A DNA stretch of 16,387 bases from JBBRLG01 sp038231495 (GTDB taxonomy: Bacteria; Planctomycetota; Planctomycetia; Gemmatales; Gemmataceae): the NCBI GenBank assembly GCA_038231495.1, contig JBBRLG010000089.1, positions 1 to 16,387 on the forward strand, given 5' to 3'. Both the position numbers and the translations under genes were made by a program. Below the pieces are notes generated by a model. The model made no database searches, was not told where the DNA came from, and saw only the letters and a program-made list of their open reading frames with translations. This document shows, one piece after another, positions 1 through 6,902 of this stretch. Every line of letters starts with the position of its first letter. Position 1 is the first letter of the stretch.

Positions 1-1568
1 CCGTCGCGAACGTGTTCGAGCAGCCCCTCGATGCCGATGATGGTGGGAACGTTCAGCTCGCGGCAGATGATCGCCGCGTGCGAGGTCACGCCGCCCTGTT
101 CGGTCAACACGCCCGCGGCGCGCTTGAGCAGGCCGGCCAGGTCGGGGTCCGTGGACTCGCTCACGACGATGGTGCCCTTGGGCAGTTCTTCGCGGTAATC
201 GTCGGCACGGATGATGACCTTGCACGGGCCGACGACGATGCCGCGCGAGGCGACGACGCCTTTGAGGACCGCCGGGTTTTGCCGACCGCGGACCTGCGCC
301 CGCACCAGTCGGCCCAGCTCCGCGGCGTCGGCACCCGCCAGCACCACTTCCGCGCCGTCGATGACGGCGTACACGCAGCCGTTGCCGCGTTCGGCGAGCG
401 CCGGATCGATCAACCGACCCGCCCGCAGCGAGGCGGCGACCTCTTCGGGCAACAGGCAACGGACGGTCCACTCGCTCACGCCGACACGGTCGGCGATCTC
501 GGCGAGCAGCATGTCGAGGTAGTAGAAGTTCCGCAGCTGGGCGTAACGACGGTGCAACTTGGCCGCGCCGATTTCCGCATACACCTCGTAAAGCGCCCGG
601 TGGCCGGGGTCCAGGTCGAGCATTGCCAGTGCCGCGAACCGCGCCTGTTTGGCGGTTTCGTAACGGCCGGCCATGTCGGCGGTGTCGCCCGCGGCCGGGT
701 TGTGCAGGTGTTCCGCCAGCCGCTCGACGTACTGGCCGAGCGTGGCGAGTTCGCGCCGGCCGTAGCCGTGGTAGGGCAGGAATTGCCATTTCTCCTGGTG
801 GCCGCGCAGCCGTTGCACCAGTTCGGGGCGCAGGAACAAGCGTACCCGTGCCGAGGCGTCCGCCGGTCCCGGCGACGACGGCCCGTGGGCCCGCGCCGCG
901 GCCACGATCTCCTCGAATTCCAGCATTTCCTGGGCGAGTACGCTGGGCAAGAGCGGTTGCGACAGGACGGCAAACGTCTCATCGGCCACCGCCGCGGACA
1001 GGCCCTGGGCACGCAGGTGATCCATCAGGTAGGTGGAAAAATACGACACGCCGCGGTCGAGCGCTTCGGGCAACCGGGCGTAGCGGTACAGGGTGCGCTG
1101 GGCGGTCGCGTGCCGTTCGTAGAGCGCCAGCAGGCGCGCGTCAGACATCCGGGCCAGGCGTGCCGGAGACGTGCGCGGGTCGAAGAGGCGCTTCAGCCGG
1201 TCGGAGAGGCGGACGATTTCGTACACGACGCACGGCAGCCACTCCGGCCGCTTGAGCGCCTTCTTGACGATGGCGACGGCAGTCCGTTGGCACTCGTCTT
1301 TGAGCAGGTAGTAGTGCTCGTTGAACCCCTCATACAGCGCGACGAGGCCGGTGTAGCCGGGGTAGAGCCGCCCGGTATGCGGGACGCACGACGCCCGGAG
1401 GTAGAAGGTCGAGAAGTGTAGGTCTTCGTCGTAATTGACCGCGCCTTTGACCCACTCCTGGCCCTGGACGAGTTCGCGCAACCGGTCGAGGGGCGACGTG
1501 GTCGGAGTAGTGGCCTCAGCAACCGGCTTTGGGCCGTTGGCCGGACGGGACAATGGTTCGCGCACCAC
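1..1568 (-). CDS. PEP-utilising enzyme, phosphohistidine (mobile) domain protein, partial
   Basis: Reading the minus strand gives an uninterrupted frame of about 522 codons that leaves the window at base 1, so the C-terminus is missing. Residues around 485-510 read GGVTSHAAIICRELNVPTII, the swivelling phosphohistidine domain of PEP synthase, pyruvate phosphate dikinase and PTS enzyme I; His497 is the expected phosphorylated residue. Residues 1-400 are mostly helical-looking, rich in Tyr, Arg and Leu, and contain no ATP-grasp signature. The protein is therefore not a standard PpsA or PpdK; an ATP-grasp partner or PEP-binding barrel could lie beyond the edge. The start chosen is GTG at 1568, because GGGGAAAGGAA lies 5 nt upstream; a second GTG follows directly. 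Gene identity beyond the domain is unknown. Substrate phosphoryl transfer is known for the family and only inferred here. Confidence 0.8.
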   Translation of the reverse strand, partial: MVREPLSRPANGPKPVAEATTPTTSPLDRLRELVQGQEWVKGAVNYDEDLHFSTFYLRASCVPHTGRLYPGYTGLVALYEGFNEHYYLLKDECQRTAVAIVKKALKRPEWLPCVVYEIVRLSDRLKRLFDPRTSPARLARMSDARLLALYERHATAQRTLYRYARLPEALDRGVSYFSTYLMDHLRAQGLSAAVADETFAVLSQPLLPSVLAQEMLEFEEIVAAARAHGPSSPGPADASARVRLFLRPELVQRLRGHQEKWQFLPYHGYGRRELATLGQYVERLAEHLHNPAAGDTADMAGRYETAKQARFAALAMLDLDPGHRALYEVYAEIGAAKLHRRYAQLRNFYYLDMLLAEIADRVGVSEWTVRCLLPEEVAASLRAGRLIDPALAERGNGCVYAVIDGAEVVLAGADAAELGRLVRAQVRGRQNPAVLKGVVASRGIVVGPCKVIIRADDYREELPKGTIVVSESTDPDLAGLLKRAAGVLTEQGGVTSHAAIICRELNVPTIIGIEGLLEHVRD

Positions 1569-1873
1569 GGTGGTTCCTTTCCCCTGTGCCGGCGGCCTCG
1601 CGGCGAGACGCGCTCGGTCGTTACTTTATCTTAACAGCCGTAAAGGAACCATGATCCGAAGATAAAATCTCCTTCATATTTGCAGCGACCCCGCGACCCT
1701 CACCCGCGCGGCAAATCACCGTTTGCTAACGGTGAATGCCTGTCGGTGGGTGCCGCCGGCGGTCAATCACTGCCGTCCAAGTTACGGACAGAAGGCGTCA
1801 TTGCGGGACGGCGGCAAACGTCCTGTTCACGAAAAACGGGCCGTATCCGCTGCGGGGAGCGAAGCCGGGCCGC
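1569..1873. other. Gene-free stretch upstream of the PEP-utilising enzyme
   Basis: About 300 bases without a convincing gene. The first part (1620-1680) is AT-rich compared with its surroundings and is the likely promoter region for the minus-strand enzyme gene, but I could not fix a clear -35/-10 pair. The rest contains the hairpin at 1716-1735 and short open frames on both strands that look non-coding. Confidence 0.5.
1716..1735. repeat. Perfect 8-bp inverted repeat (hairpin)
   Basis: TCACCGTT and AACGGTGA face each other across the 4-nt loop TGCT, and the stem can be extended with a GGCA/TGCC pair beyond a small bulge. There is no T-run beside it, so it is not an obvious intrinsic terminator. 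It may be one copy of a dispersed palindrome, but no second copy occurs in this window. Confidence 0.6.
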
Positions 1874-2113
1874 GTGACGGAGTTCGACGCCATCTTGGGC
1901 AGAGCGGTCAACAGGGTGCCATCGACGGCGGCGGCGCGGAGTGAATTGACGTGGGCGGTGTTGGGGATCGGGTTATTGGGCCTGCTGAGTATGGGGGCGA
2001 TCTTGGCGCGGGGCGGGGATCCGTTGCGTTGGTCGGCGGCGGCGGGTGCGGGAGAGCATGCGGCGGAAGTGCGCTCGGCAAAAAAGGTTAAGGCACAAAA
2101 ACACGTGGCGTAG
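1874..2113 (+). CDS. Possible small single-pass membrane protein
   Basis: I do not recognise this gene. A GTG-started frame encodes 79 residues with strongly GC-biased third positions. Around residues 25-43 is one hydrophobic segment (LTWAVLGIGLLGLLSMGAIL), followed by a basic Lys-rich tail. The predicted topology is one helix with a short N-terminal part. The ribosome-binding site is weak: GGGGAG lies about 14 nt from the GTG. The frame stays open upstream to an ATG at 1736, but that region is not protein-like. It converges with iscX, 42 bp away. The opposite strand is also open here, so coding status is uncertain. Confidence 0.4.
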   Translation: MTEFDAILGRAVNRVPSTAAARSELTWAVLGIGLLGLLSMGAILARGGDPLRWSAAAGAGEHAAEVRSAKKVKAQKHVA

Positions 2114-2155
2114 TTGACGGTGTTGCCTGGCACCCAACGGCGCGGTTGAGCGGCG

Positions 2156-2377
2156 TCAGTCCTCGTCGCCGTACTCTTCCTTCCACTCCTCGTACCAGGC
2201 CATCTGGATCGCTTCCAAACGCTTCTCGTTGGACTCTTCGGGCTTGCCCTCGAAGTCTTCGAGGTCCAGAACCCACTTGTGCAGGTCGGTGAAGCGCACC
2301 GTCAGCGGGTTGAGCGTGTCGTACTTCTCCAACAGCATTTCGCCGATGTCGCGCGTGTCGGTCCAGGTAATTGCCAT
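2156..2377 (-). CDS. iscX: Fe-S cluster assembly protein IscX
   Basis: The product is 73 residues long and matches the small acidic IscX (DUF528) family along its length: WTDTRDIGEMLLEKY near the start, then NPLTVRFTDLHKWVLDLEDF, then SNEKRLEAIQMAW. Escherichia coli IscX is 66 residues with the same blocks. The family binds iron and IscS and tunes cysteine desulfurase activity in the cytoplasm. The ATG has AGGAAG 7 nt upstream. Its position last in the isc locus agrees with the classical order, but it is separated from hscA by a Uma2 gene and a palindromic element. The upstream ribosome-binding site lies inside the left copy of that element's target duplication. Confidence 0.95.
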   Translation of the reverse strand: MAITWTDTRDIGEMLLEKYDTLNPLTVRFTDLHKWVLDLEDFEGKPEESNEKRLEAIQMAWYEEWKEEYGDED

Positions 2378-2385
2378 GATTTAGC

Positions 2386-2527
2386 TTCCTTTATTCGTAA
2401 CCGTTCACTCCCCCCCTTACGAAGGGGGGTAGGGGGGTGGAGTGGACGCCAGGGCTGCGGACTTCAATCGTTCTTACCCCCCCTGCCCCCCCTTCGTAAG
2501 GGGGGGAGTGAACGGTTTCCTTTATTC
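2386..2527. mobile_element. MITE-like palindromic element with 11-bp target duplication
   Basis: Two long inverted arms (about 2399-2438 and 2476-2517) begin with AACCGTTCACTCCCCCC and its complement, and each also carries a shorter G-run/C-run palindrome around TTACGAA. Flanking them is a perfect direct repeat TTCCTTTATTC at 2386-2396 and 2517-2527, as expected of a target-site duplication. The insert is about 120 bp, has no gene, and would fold into one long hairpin. It sits exactly between the Uma2 stop codon and the iscX ribosome-binding site. It could equally be called a REP-like palindrome; the target duplication favours a non-autonomous transposon. Confidence 0.75.
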
Positions 2528-3199
2528 CGCGGTTGGGCGCTTGGTCTTCCGGGTGGCCTTTGCCGGAGCGGAGCGTATTGGTTGGCCAAGGATTTCATCA
2601 ACCTTTATTGCAAAGCCGTCCAGCAGATGCGAAACCGCCGTCGCCCCCTTGCCGAATTCACCATGCACAACATAACGCTTGCCACGTAGTCGTAGCACGG
2701 TGATCCGCTCCTCTTTGGGATCAACAATCCAATACTCGGCAATACCGACAAGCGCATAGTCCACCCGCTTGGCAACCAGGTCGCGATGACGGTCTTTCTT
2801 GGTGCCGCTAACGACTTCCATTACCAAGTCAGCCCCATCCCAGCATTCCTCACCCATGCGTTCCGCGTGTTCCTTTGCCATGAAAACAACGTCCGGCTCG
2901 AGGATTTTGCGCGGCCCCACCCGCACGCGCAACCCCATCACGAGGACGGTTCCCAAATCGCGGCTCGCGGTGTACGCCAGGAGAAGGCCGTAGAAGTAGA
3001 GCACGCGCTGCTGATGCGACATCGTCGGCACGGGTGGGATCTCCAGATAACCATCCGAGAACTCCACCAAATGATTGGTGGTGAGTGATAAATACTCCTC
3101 CTCGGTCCAATGGCCCTGGTGTGGAATCTTTTCGCCCGGTTCCCAGGTCGGTTCCCATTGGCTGAGATCCAATTTTTGTGCGGTAGTTACTCGGCTCAT
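2522..3199 (-). CDS. Uma2-family endonuclease (DUF820, PD-(D/E)XK fold)
   Basis: The 225-residue product has the Uma2 layout: a WTEEEYLSL entry at 31-39, LVEFSDGYLEI at 44-54, EPDVVFM with Asp103, DLVMEVVSG with Glu128, and Lys144 followed by DYALVGIAEYWIVDP. These are the positions of the putative metal-binding nuclease core. The C-terminal 20 residues are basic (Lys/Arg rich). Uma2 proteins are abundant in planctomycetes and cyanobacteria; their role is unresolved. ATG at 3199 is preferred over an upstream TTG at 3217 because GAAGGG lies about 9 nt before it. The gene separates hscA from iscX and would have ended 13 nt before iscX without the palindromic insertion. Confidence 0.88.
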   Translation of the reverse strand: MSRVTTAQKLDLSQWEPTWEPGEKIPHQGHWTEEEYLSLTTNHLVEFSDGYLEIPPVPTMSHQQRVLYFYGLLLAYTASRDLGTVLVMGLRVRVGPRKILEPDVVFMAKEHAERMGEECWDGADLVMEVVSGTKKDRHRDLVAKRVDYALVGIAEYWIVDPKEERITVLRLRGKRYVVHGEFGKGATAVSHLLDGFAIKVDEILGQPIRSAPAKATRKTKRPTAE

Positions 3200-3221
3200 C
3201 GTCGCCGCCCTTCGCAAATGA

Positions 3222-3256
3222 AGCTGAAAGCTAATAGCTGACAGCTAACAGCTATT
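3222..3256. repeat. Five tandem 7-bp units (AGCTNNN)
   Basis: Five consecutive heptamers begin with AGCT: AGCTGAA, AGCTAAT, AGCTGAC, AGCTAAC, AGCTATT. The array fills most of the gap between the hscA stop and the Uma2 start and sits in the leader of the Uma2 gene. Because AGCT is self-complementary the stretch can also pair with itself, for example TAGCTGACAGCTA. No function can be assigned. Confidence 0.8.
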
Positions 3257-3271
3257 AATTGAATACCAATC

Positions 3272-5104
3272 CTAAATCGTCTTCGGGTTAATCTCTTCCA
3301 TCTTCCGATCCTTCAACGCCGCCTTCGTCACGGCGTTCATCATACGTTCGGCCAACGGCGTGGTCTCCTTGTTCAGTTCGTCGAGCGCTTCGTGCAAGGG
3401 GTCGGGATTGTCGCCCTGCAGCGCCTGGCGCGTCCACGCGATGGCCGCGTCGATGCGTTTGCGCTCCTCCGCCGGCAGGTTCGCGCCCTCGGCGGCTATC
3501 CCCTTGTCGGTGTGGCGCAGGTCGCCCTCGGCCTTCGTCTTTAGCTCGATGAACCGGCGGGCGTTGAAGTCCTCGCGGGCGTGCTCAATGCTCTCCAGCA
3601 CCAGGTTTTCTACCTCATCTTCGGTGAGGCCGTGGCTGGGCTGCACCGTGACCTTCGCCTCCTGGCCGCTGCGCTGTTCCTTGGCCGAGACCGTCAACAG
3701 GCCGTTGGCGTCCACGAGAAATGTCACGTCCACCTGGGCCATCTGGGCCGGCATCGGCGGGATGCCGCTCAGGCGAAAGCGCCCCAGGCTGATACAGTCC
3801 TTCGTCAGTTCGCGCTCGCCCTGGCAGATGTTGACATCCACGCCGGTCTGGCCGTCAACATAGGTGGTGAAGCGCTCGGTGGCGCGGGCCGGGATTGTGC
3901 TGTTACGATAAATCAGTTTGCTGACCGCGCCGCCCAGCGTCTCGATGCCGAGCGACAACGGCACCACGTCGAGCAACAGCATGTGCCGGCGGCCGCCCGT
4001 CAGGATGTCGGCTTGCACCGCGGCGCCCATCGCCACCACTTCGTCGGGGTTCAGCTCCGTGTGCGGCTTGCGCTTGAAATACGCCTCGACGCGCTGGCGG
4101 ACGTAAGGGATGCGGGTCGAGCCGCCGACGAGGACGACTTCTTTCACGTCGTCTACGGTCAATTCCGCGTCGCGCAAGGCGGTACGGCACTTGTCCAAAG
4201 TGCGGTCGATGAACGGTTGCAGCAGGTTTTCCAACTCGGCGCGCGTGAACGTGCGGCGGTAAGACAGGCCGCGGTCCGGCAGGTTGACGACGAACTCCGC
4301 GGTGTCGCCGGACGACAGGGCGATCTTGACGCGCTCACCCTGGTCGCGAAGGTGTTGCAACAGTTCCGGGTCGCGCTTCGTCAAGTCGGTGCCGATCTCT
4401 TGCACCGCGACGTTCATGAGCGCCCGGTCGAAGTCGTCGCCGCCGAGGTAGGTGTCGCCGTTCGTGCTGAGTACCTTAAAAACGCCATCGCTGATCGACA
4501 GGATCGAGCAATCGAACGTGCCGCCGCCGAGGTCATAAATCGCGATGGTGCCGGTACGATGTTTGTCCAGGCCGTAGGCCAGTGCCGCGGCGGTCGGCTC
4601 GTTGACGATGCGCAACACGTCGAGGCCGGCAATGCGCCCGGCGTCGCGCGTGGCCTGACGCTGACTGTCGTTGAAATACGCGGGGACGGTGATGACTGCC
4701 TTGGTCGGGTTGCCGGCCCGGCGACGCACCTCTTGCAAGATGATGGCCGACAACTCTTCCGGCGTATGTTCCTTGCCCGCGATCTTGACGTGCAGCACTT
4801 TGCGGCCGCCCTCGACCTCGCGTTCGAGCACCTGGTAGGGGATCAACGGCAACTCTTTTTGCAGGTCGGCGAGGGTGCGGCCCATGAGGCGCTTGACGCT
4901 AAAGACTGTGTGGTCTGGGTCGCTGAGGCAGCGCTGCCGCGCGGCACTGCCGACCAGGACGCTGCCGTCCTCGTGGAAGCTGACGACGCTCGGCACGAGC
5001 GCAACGCCCTGCTCGTCGCGCACGACGACGGGCCGGCCGTTTTCCATGGAGGCGGCGAGGCTGAAGGTGGTGCCGAGGTCGATACCGATGACGCTGGGTG
5101 GCAT
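3272..5104 (-). CDS. hscA: Hsp70-class chaperone for Fe-S assembly, HscA
   Basis: A 610-residue Hsp70. ATPase signatures are visible: IGIDLGTTFS at 6-15, IYDLGGGTFDCSIL at 189-202 and VVLVGGSTRIPYV at 323-335. The substrate-binding domain starts near 375 (LLLDVVPLSLGIETLGG). Length and sequence are closer to HscA (616 residues in Escherichia coli) than to DnaK, including SVKRLMGRTLADLQ at 69-82 and the missing long acidic tail. HscA uses ATP with HscB to act on the LPPVK motif of IscU and promote cluster release. ATG 5104 is chosen because IGIDLGTT must be close to the N-terminus; the frame is open further upstream but non-coding, and no clear ribosome-binding site is seen. It is separated from hscB by a 1.8-kb insertion. 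A second DnaK-like role cannot be excluded. Confidence 0.9.
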   Translation of the reverse strand: MPPSVIGIDLGTTFSLAASMENGRPVVVRDEQGVALVPSVVSFHEDGSVLVGSAARQRCLSDPDHTVFSVKRLMGRTLADLQKELPLIPYQVLEREVEGGRKVLHVKIAGKEHTPEELSAIILQEVRRRAGNPTKAVITVPAYFNDSQRQATRDAGRIAGLDVLRIVNEPTAAALAYGLDKHRTGTIAIYDLGGGTFDCSILSISDGVFKVLSTNGDTYLGGDDFDRALMNVAVQEIGTDLTKRDPELLQHLRDQGERVKIALSSGDTAEFVVNLPDRGLSYRRTFTRAELENLLQPFIDRTLDKCRTALRDAELTVDDVKEVVLVGGSTRIPYVRQRVEAYFKRKPHTELNPDEVVAMGAAVQADILTGGRRHMLLLDVVPLSLGIETLGGAVSKLIYRNSTIPARATERFTTYVDGQTGVDVNICQGERELTKDCISLGRFRLSGIPPMPAQMAQVDVTFLVDANGLLTVSAKEQRSGQEAKVTVQPSHGLTEDEVENLVLESIEHAREDFNARRFIELKTKAEGDLRHTDKGIAAEGANLPAEERKRIDAAIAWTRQALQGDNPDPLHEALDELNKETTPLAERMMNAVTKAALKDRKMEEINPKTI

Positions 5105-5145
5105 AAGTTTGATTAGGTTGAGGGTGTCAGAACGAAGGCCGCAGA

Positions 5146-5769
5146 TCACGCGGATTTTGTTGCGGTCACCGCACTTGCTTTGAGGACGTGGGCGAAGATT
5201 CCCATGATGCGCCCCGGCTCGCCGATGAAATACTCTTCCACGTCGAGAGTGACGTCCACGCCCGCCAGCTGGAGAAACTTCCACGCGCTGCCCGTGGTCA
5301 CGACGCCGTACACGCAAGCCACCGCAGCGGCGGACTTCGTGTTGAACTCCCGCGCGGCCACCATCCCGGCAATGCACTGCCCCAACCCGTTGCGGAGGTT
5401 GTCGTTCTTGGCTTCGGCGATCGCCACGACCGGAGCCGTCAGCACGGATTGCAACGGCGACCGTGTGAGAATGAAATCGCAGTAGCCGTTCAGCCCGCGC
5501 GAAGCATCCACGTCGAATTGCACTCCGGAAAACAGTCCGAAGCTGTTGCCGAGCAGTCGTCGCAACTCCGACAGCAGTGGCGCGATAATGAATTCGGAGC
5601 GAGCCTTCTCCGTGTTGATGGCGAGGGCCAGCGCGACATCGCCGCGAAGCCGCTCGGTGAAGGCCGACGACAACGGCATGGCCGGGACGCGGCTAAAGAG
5701 GTCGGCCTCTGCCAAATTCAACCCCAAGGCTTGCTGAACCTCCGGGAAGCCAAAATCGTTAAACGCCAT
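5146..5769 (-). CDS. PD-(D/E)XK nuclease-superfamily-like protein, unknown function
   Basis: I do not recognise a named family. The 207-residue protein carries a plausible PD-(D/E)XK core: Glu59 in SEFIIAPLL, Asp98 in GYCDFILT, Glu119-Ala-Lys121 in VVAIAEAKND, and Gln131 ten residues later, the usual helix position. No membrane segment or signal peptide is visible. ATG 5769 is preferred over one at 5784 because TGAGG lies 6 nt upstream of it. The gene lies 41 bp upstream of hscA and downstream of parDE, inside the interruption between hscB and hscA. The last codons run into GC-rich sequence that resembles an intergenic repeat, so the true C-terminus may have been altered. Nuclease activity is inference. 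Confidence 0.65.
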   Translation of the reverse strand: MAFNDFGFPEVQQALGLNLAEADLFSRVPAMPLSSAFTERLRGDVALALAINTEKARSEFIIAPLLSELRRLLGNSFGLFSGVQFDVDASRGLNGYCDFILTRSPLQSVLTAPVVAIAEAKNDNLRNGLGQCIAGMVAAREFNTKSAAAVACVYGVVTTGSAWKFLQLAGVDVTLDVEEYFIGEPGRIMGIFAHVLKASAVTATKSA

Positions 5770-5800
5770 GAAGCACCTCAACATACTCCTGCACCGTCGG

Positions 5801-5888
5801 CAAATCGGTAATACCGGCCGTGGCGCTCAGCCGCACGCGAAAAACCCGTTTGCATCGGTGGAATCGTTGTCCATCAGCGTCCGTGACC
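5801..5888 (+). repeat. Direct repeat, copy A (flanks parDE)
   Basis: This stretch matches 6707-6794 in the same orientation without gaps. Over the first 80 bases I count 9 mismatches (about 89% identity), including an exact shared run of 25 bases that contains GTTTGCATCGGTGGAATCGT. It lies between parE and the PD-(D/E)XK gene. It is not part of any convincing gene and resembles the dispersed intergenic repeats seen in planctomycete genomes. Confidence 0.85.
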
Positions 5889-5904
5889 GTCAATGACCTT
5901 TGTG

Positions 5905-5932
5905 CCAATTACGGTCGTTTCGCGGTAATTGG
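5905..5932. terminator. Hairpin downstream of parE
   Basis: CCAATTAC and GTAATTGG form an 8-bp stem around a 12-nt loop, about 95 bases beyond the parE stop codon. It lacks a clear T-run, so it is only a possible terminator. The surrounding stretch 5890-6025 contains no convincing gene. Confidence 0.35.
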
Positions 5933-6025
5933 GTGCCAGTTTCGTAATACCAAATGCGGTCGCGTTTGCGGCTACGCCAGATTGTCTCAAACCTGGCCGC
6001 ATCCGGCATAAAATCCGCAGCGGCT

Positions 6026-6349
6026 TCATTCCTCCTCTTCGGCGTGCAGGATGCTTTGAATGTTGCGGGCACCCCGAAGGACGTGGAGGACTTCCACACC
6101 GTCGGCAAGGGCGCGGTAGAAAATAACGTAGTTCGGATAGCGACTAATTGGAAAATGCCGCAGCCCCTGGAAACGAAGGTTCTCGGTTTCCCAAACGGCA
6201 CCCATCTCCGGCATCGCTGCCAGCGCGTCGTAGGTTTTGCGGGCGGCAGCGAGTAAACGGAGGGCCGCGGATGGACTGCGCATGCCGATGAATACGGCGA
6301 TATCCTCCAGTTCCTGGCGGGCCTTGGGGCGTTCAATGACTCTTGCCAT
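6026..6349 (-). CDS. parE: RelE/ParE-family toxin
   Basis: The 107-residue product has the ParE layout: an N-terminal helical part (RPKARQELEDIAVFIGMRSP), the central GLRHFPISRYPNYVIFYRA strand region, and the closing VLHVLRGARNIQSIL. ParE proteins usually poison DNA gyrase, which is family knowledge and not visible here. Start ATG 6349 overlaps the end of parD by 17 nt, the usual translational coupling of antitoxin and toxin. The pair lies within the isc locus, between two direct repeats. Confidence 0.88.
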   Translation of the reverse strand: MARVIERPKARQELEDIAVFIGMRSPSAALRLLAAARKTYDALAAMPEMGAVWETENLRFQGLRHFPISRYPNYVIFYRALADGVEVLHVLRGARNIQSILHAEEEE

Positions 6350-6620
6350 TGGCGGAGCGTTTCTTTGAGGCGCCTTTGATACGATCCGCCACTCGCTTTT
6401 CGCTTTCCTTCCACGTCGCGTCGTTCACGGGCTGCGGTTCGCCGCTGTCGAGAGCCTCTTGCAGCTTGTTTTCGACACCAACGCGCTCTTGGCGTCGGCG
6501 CTCTTCTCGGATGAGTTGCCGAATGTACTCACTGGCCGTGCCATAGCCGCCTCGGTCAATCTGCTCTTGGACCCACTGCTTGAGGGTAGGCGGCAGCGAT
6601 ATGTTGAGGTTGGTTCTCAT
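6333..6620 (-). CDS. parD: ParD-family antitoxin (ribbon-helix-helix)
   Basis: The 95-residue product begins with a ribbon-helix-helix DNA-binding strand, RTNLNISLPPTLKQWVQEQI, followed by GGYGTASEYIRQLIREE, the classical ParD signature, then a charged C-terminal tail that should wrap around the toxin. By family behaviour it neutralises ParE and represses its own operon. It starts with ATG at 6620; no clear Shine-Dalgarno precedes it, although an AT-rich patch (GGTAAATTT) could be a -10 element. The gene is upstream of, and overlaps, parE. Confidence 0.9.
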   Translation of the reverse strand: MRTNLNISLPPTLKQWVQEQIDRGGYGTASEYIRQLIREERRRQERVGVENKLQEALDSGEPQPVNDATWKESEKRVADRIKGASKKRSANGKSH

Positions 6621-6706
6621 AAAGGAAATTTACCAGGAGGCGCGCGGTGAGTCAATGTGAGGCACAAAGCAGCACGCCTGTCCCCCAGCGGCCACGCAGT
6701 CAGCGG

Positions 6707-6794
6707 CGAATCGGTATCACCGGCCGCGTCGCTCAGCCGCACGCCAAAAAGCCGTTTGCATCGGTGGAATCGTTGTCAATCCGCGTCCATGATC
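6707..6794 (+). repeat. Direct repeat, copy B (flanks parDE)
   Basis: Partner of the repeat at 5801-5888, same orientation and offset by 906 bases. It sits between parD and the 3' end of tRNA-Val. The two copies bracket the toxin-antitoxin genes exactly, leaving about 820 bases between them. The rest of the 6621-6829 gap holds no gene I can support. Confidence 0.85.
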
Positions 6795-6829
6795 CTCGCC
6801 AACAAGTTAGAGCCTGCAAAGAGCGAAAA

Positions 6830-6900
6830 TGGGCAATGAGGGAATCGAACCCACGACTCTTCGGTGTAAGCGAAGCGTGATACCATTTCACCAATCGCCC
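6830..6900 (-). tRNA. tRNA-Val (anticodon TAC)
   Basis: The minus strand folds into a complete cloverleaf. The acceptor stem is GGGCGAT against ATTGCCC (one G-U pair), the D stem GTGA/TCAC, the anticodon stem CTTCG/CGAAG with loop CTTACAC, so the anticodon is TAC and reads GUA. The T arm is GTGGG-TTCGATT-CCCTC with one T-T mismatch. The discriminator is A and CCA is not encoded. The 5' end is only 2 nt after the hscB stop codon, so it is probably transcribed with the isc operon and released by RNase P. Its 3' side borders the parDE insertion. Confidence 0.95.
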
Positions 6901-6902
6901 GA

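Noticed and set aside
12..1421. Long plus-strand open frame (469 codons)
   Set aside because: It is antisense to the PEP-utilising enzyme, whose frame has the clear phosphohistidine motif. The plus-strand product is Arg/Gly/Asp/Val-rich and matches nothing.
3222..3256. CRISPR array
   Set aside because: Heptamer units without spacers, and no cas genes; the 18-bp units at 14811 are also directly adjacent without spacers.
3581..5116. Long plus-strand open frame (511 codons)
   Set aside because: Antisense shadow of hscA, caused by high GC content; no family features.
5105..5377. N-terminal extension of hscA
   Set aside because: The frame is open, but the extra 91 residues are Arg/Gly-rich and overlap the PD-(D/E)XK gene; Hsp70 proteins start just before IGIDLGTT.
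5890..6414. Minus-strand open frame of 174 codons
   Set aside because: It lies across parE in another frame. The last 40 codons look protein-like but probably reflect intergenic repeat sequence.
5100..6900. Integrated element using the tRNA-Val 3' end as attachment site
   Set aside because: No integrase gene is present and I found no second copy of the tRNA 3' end downstream.
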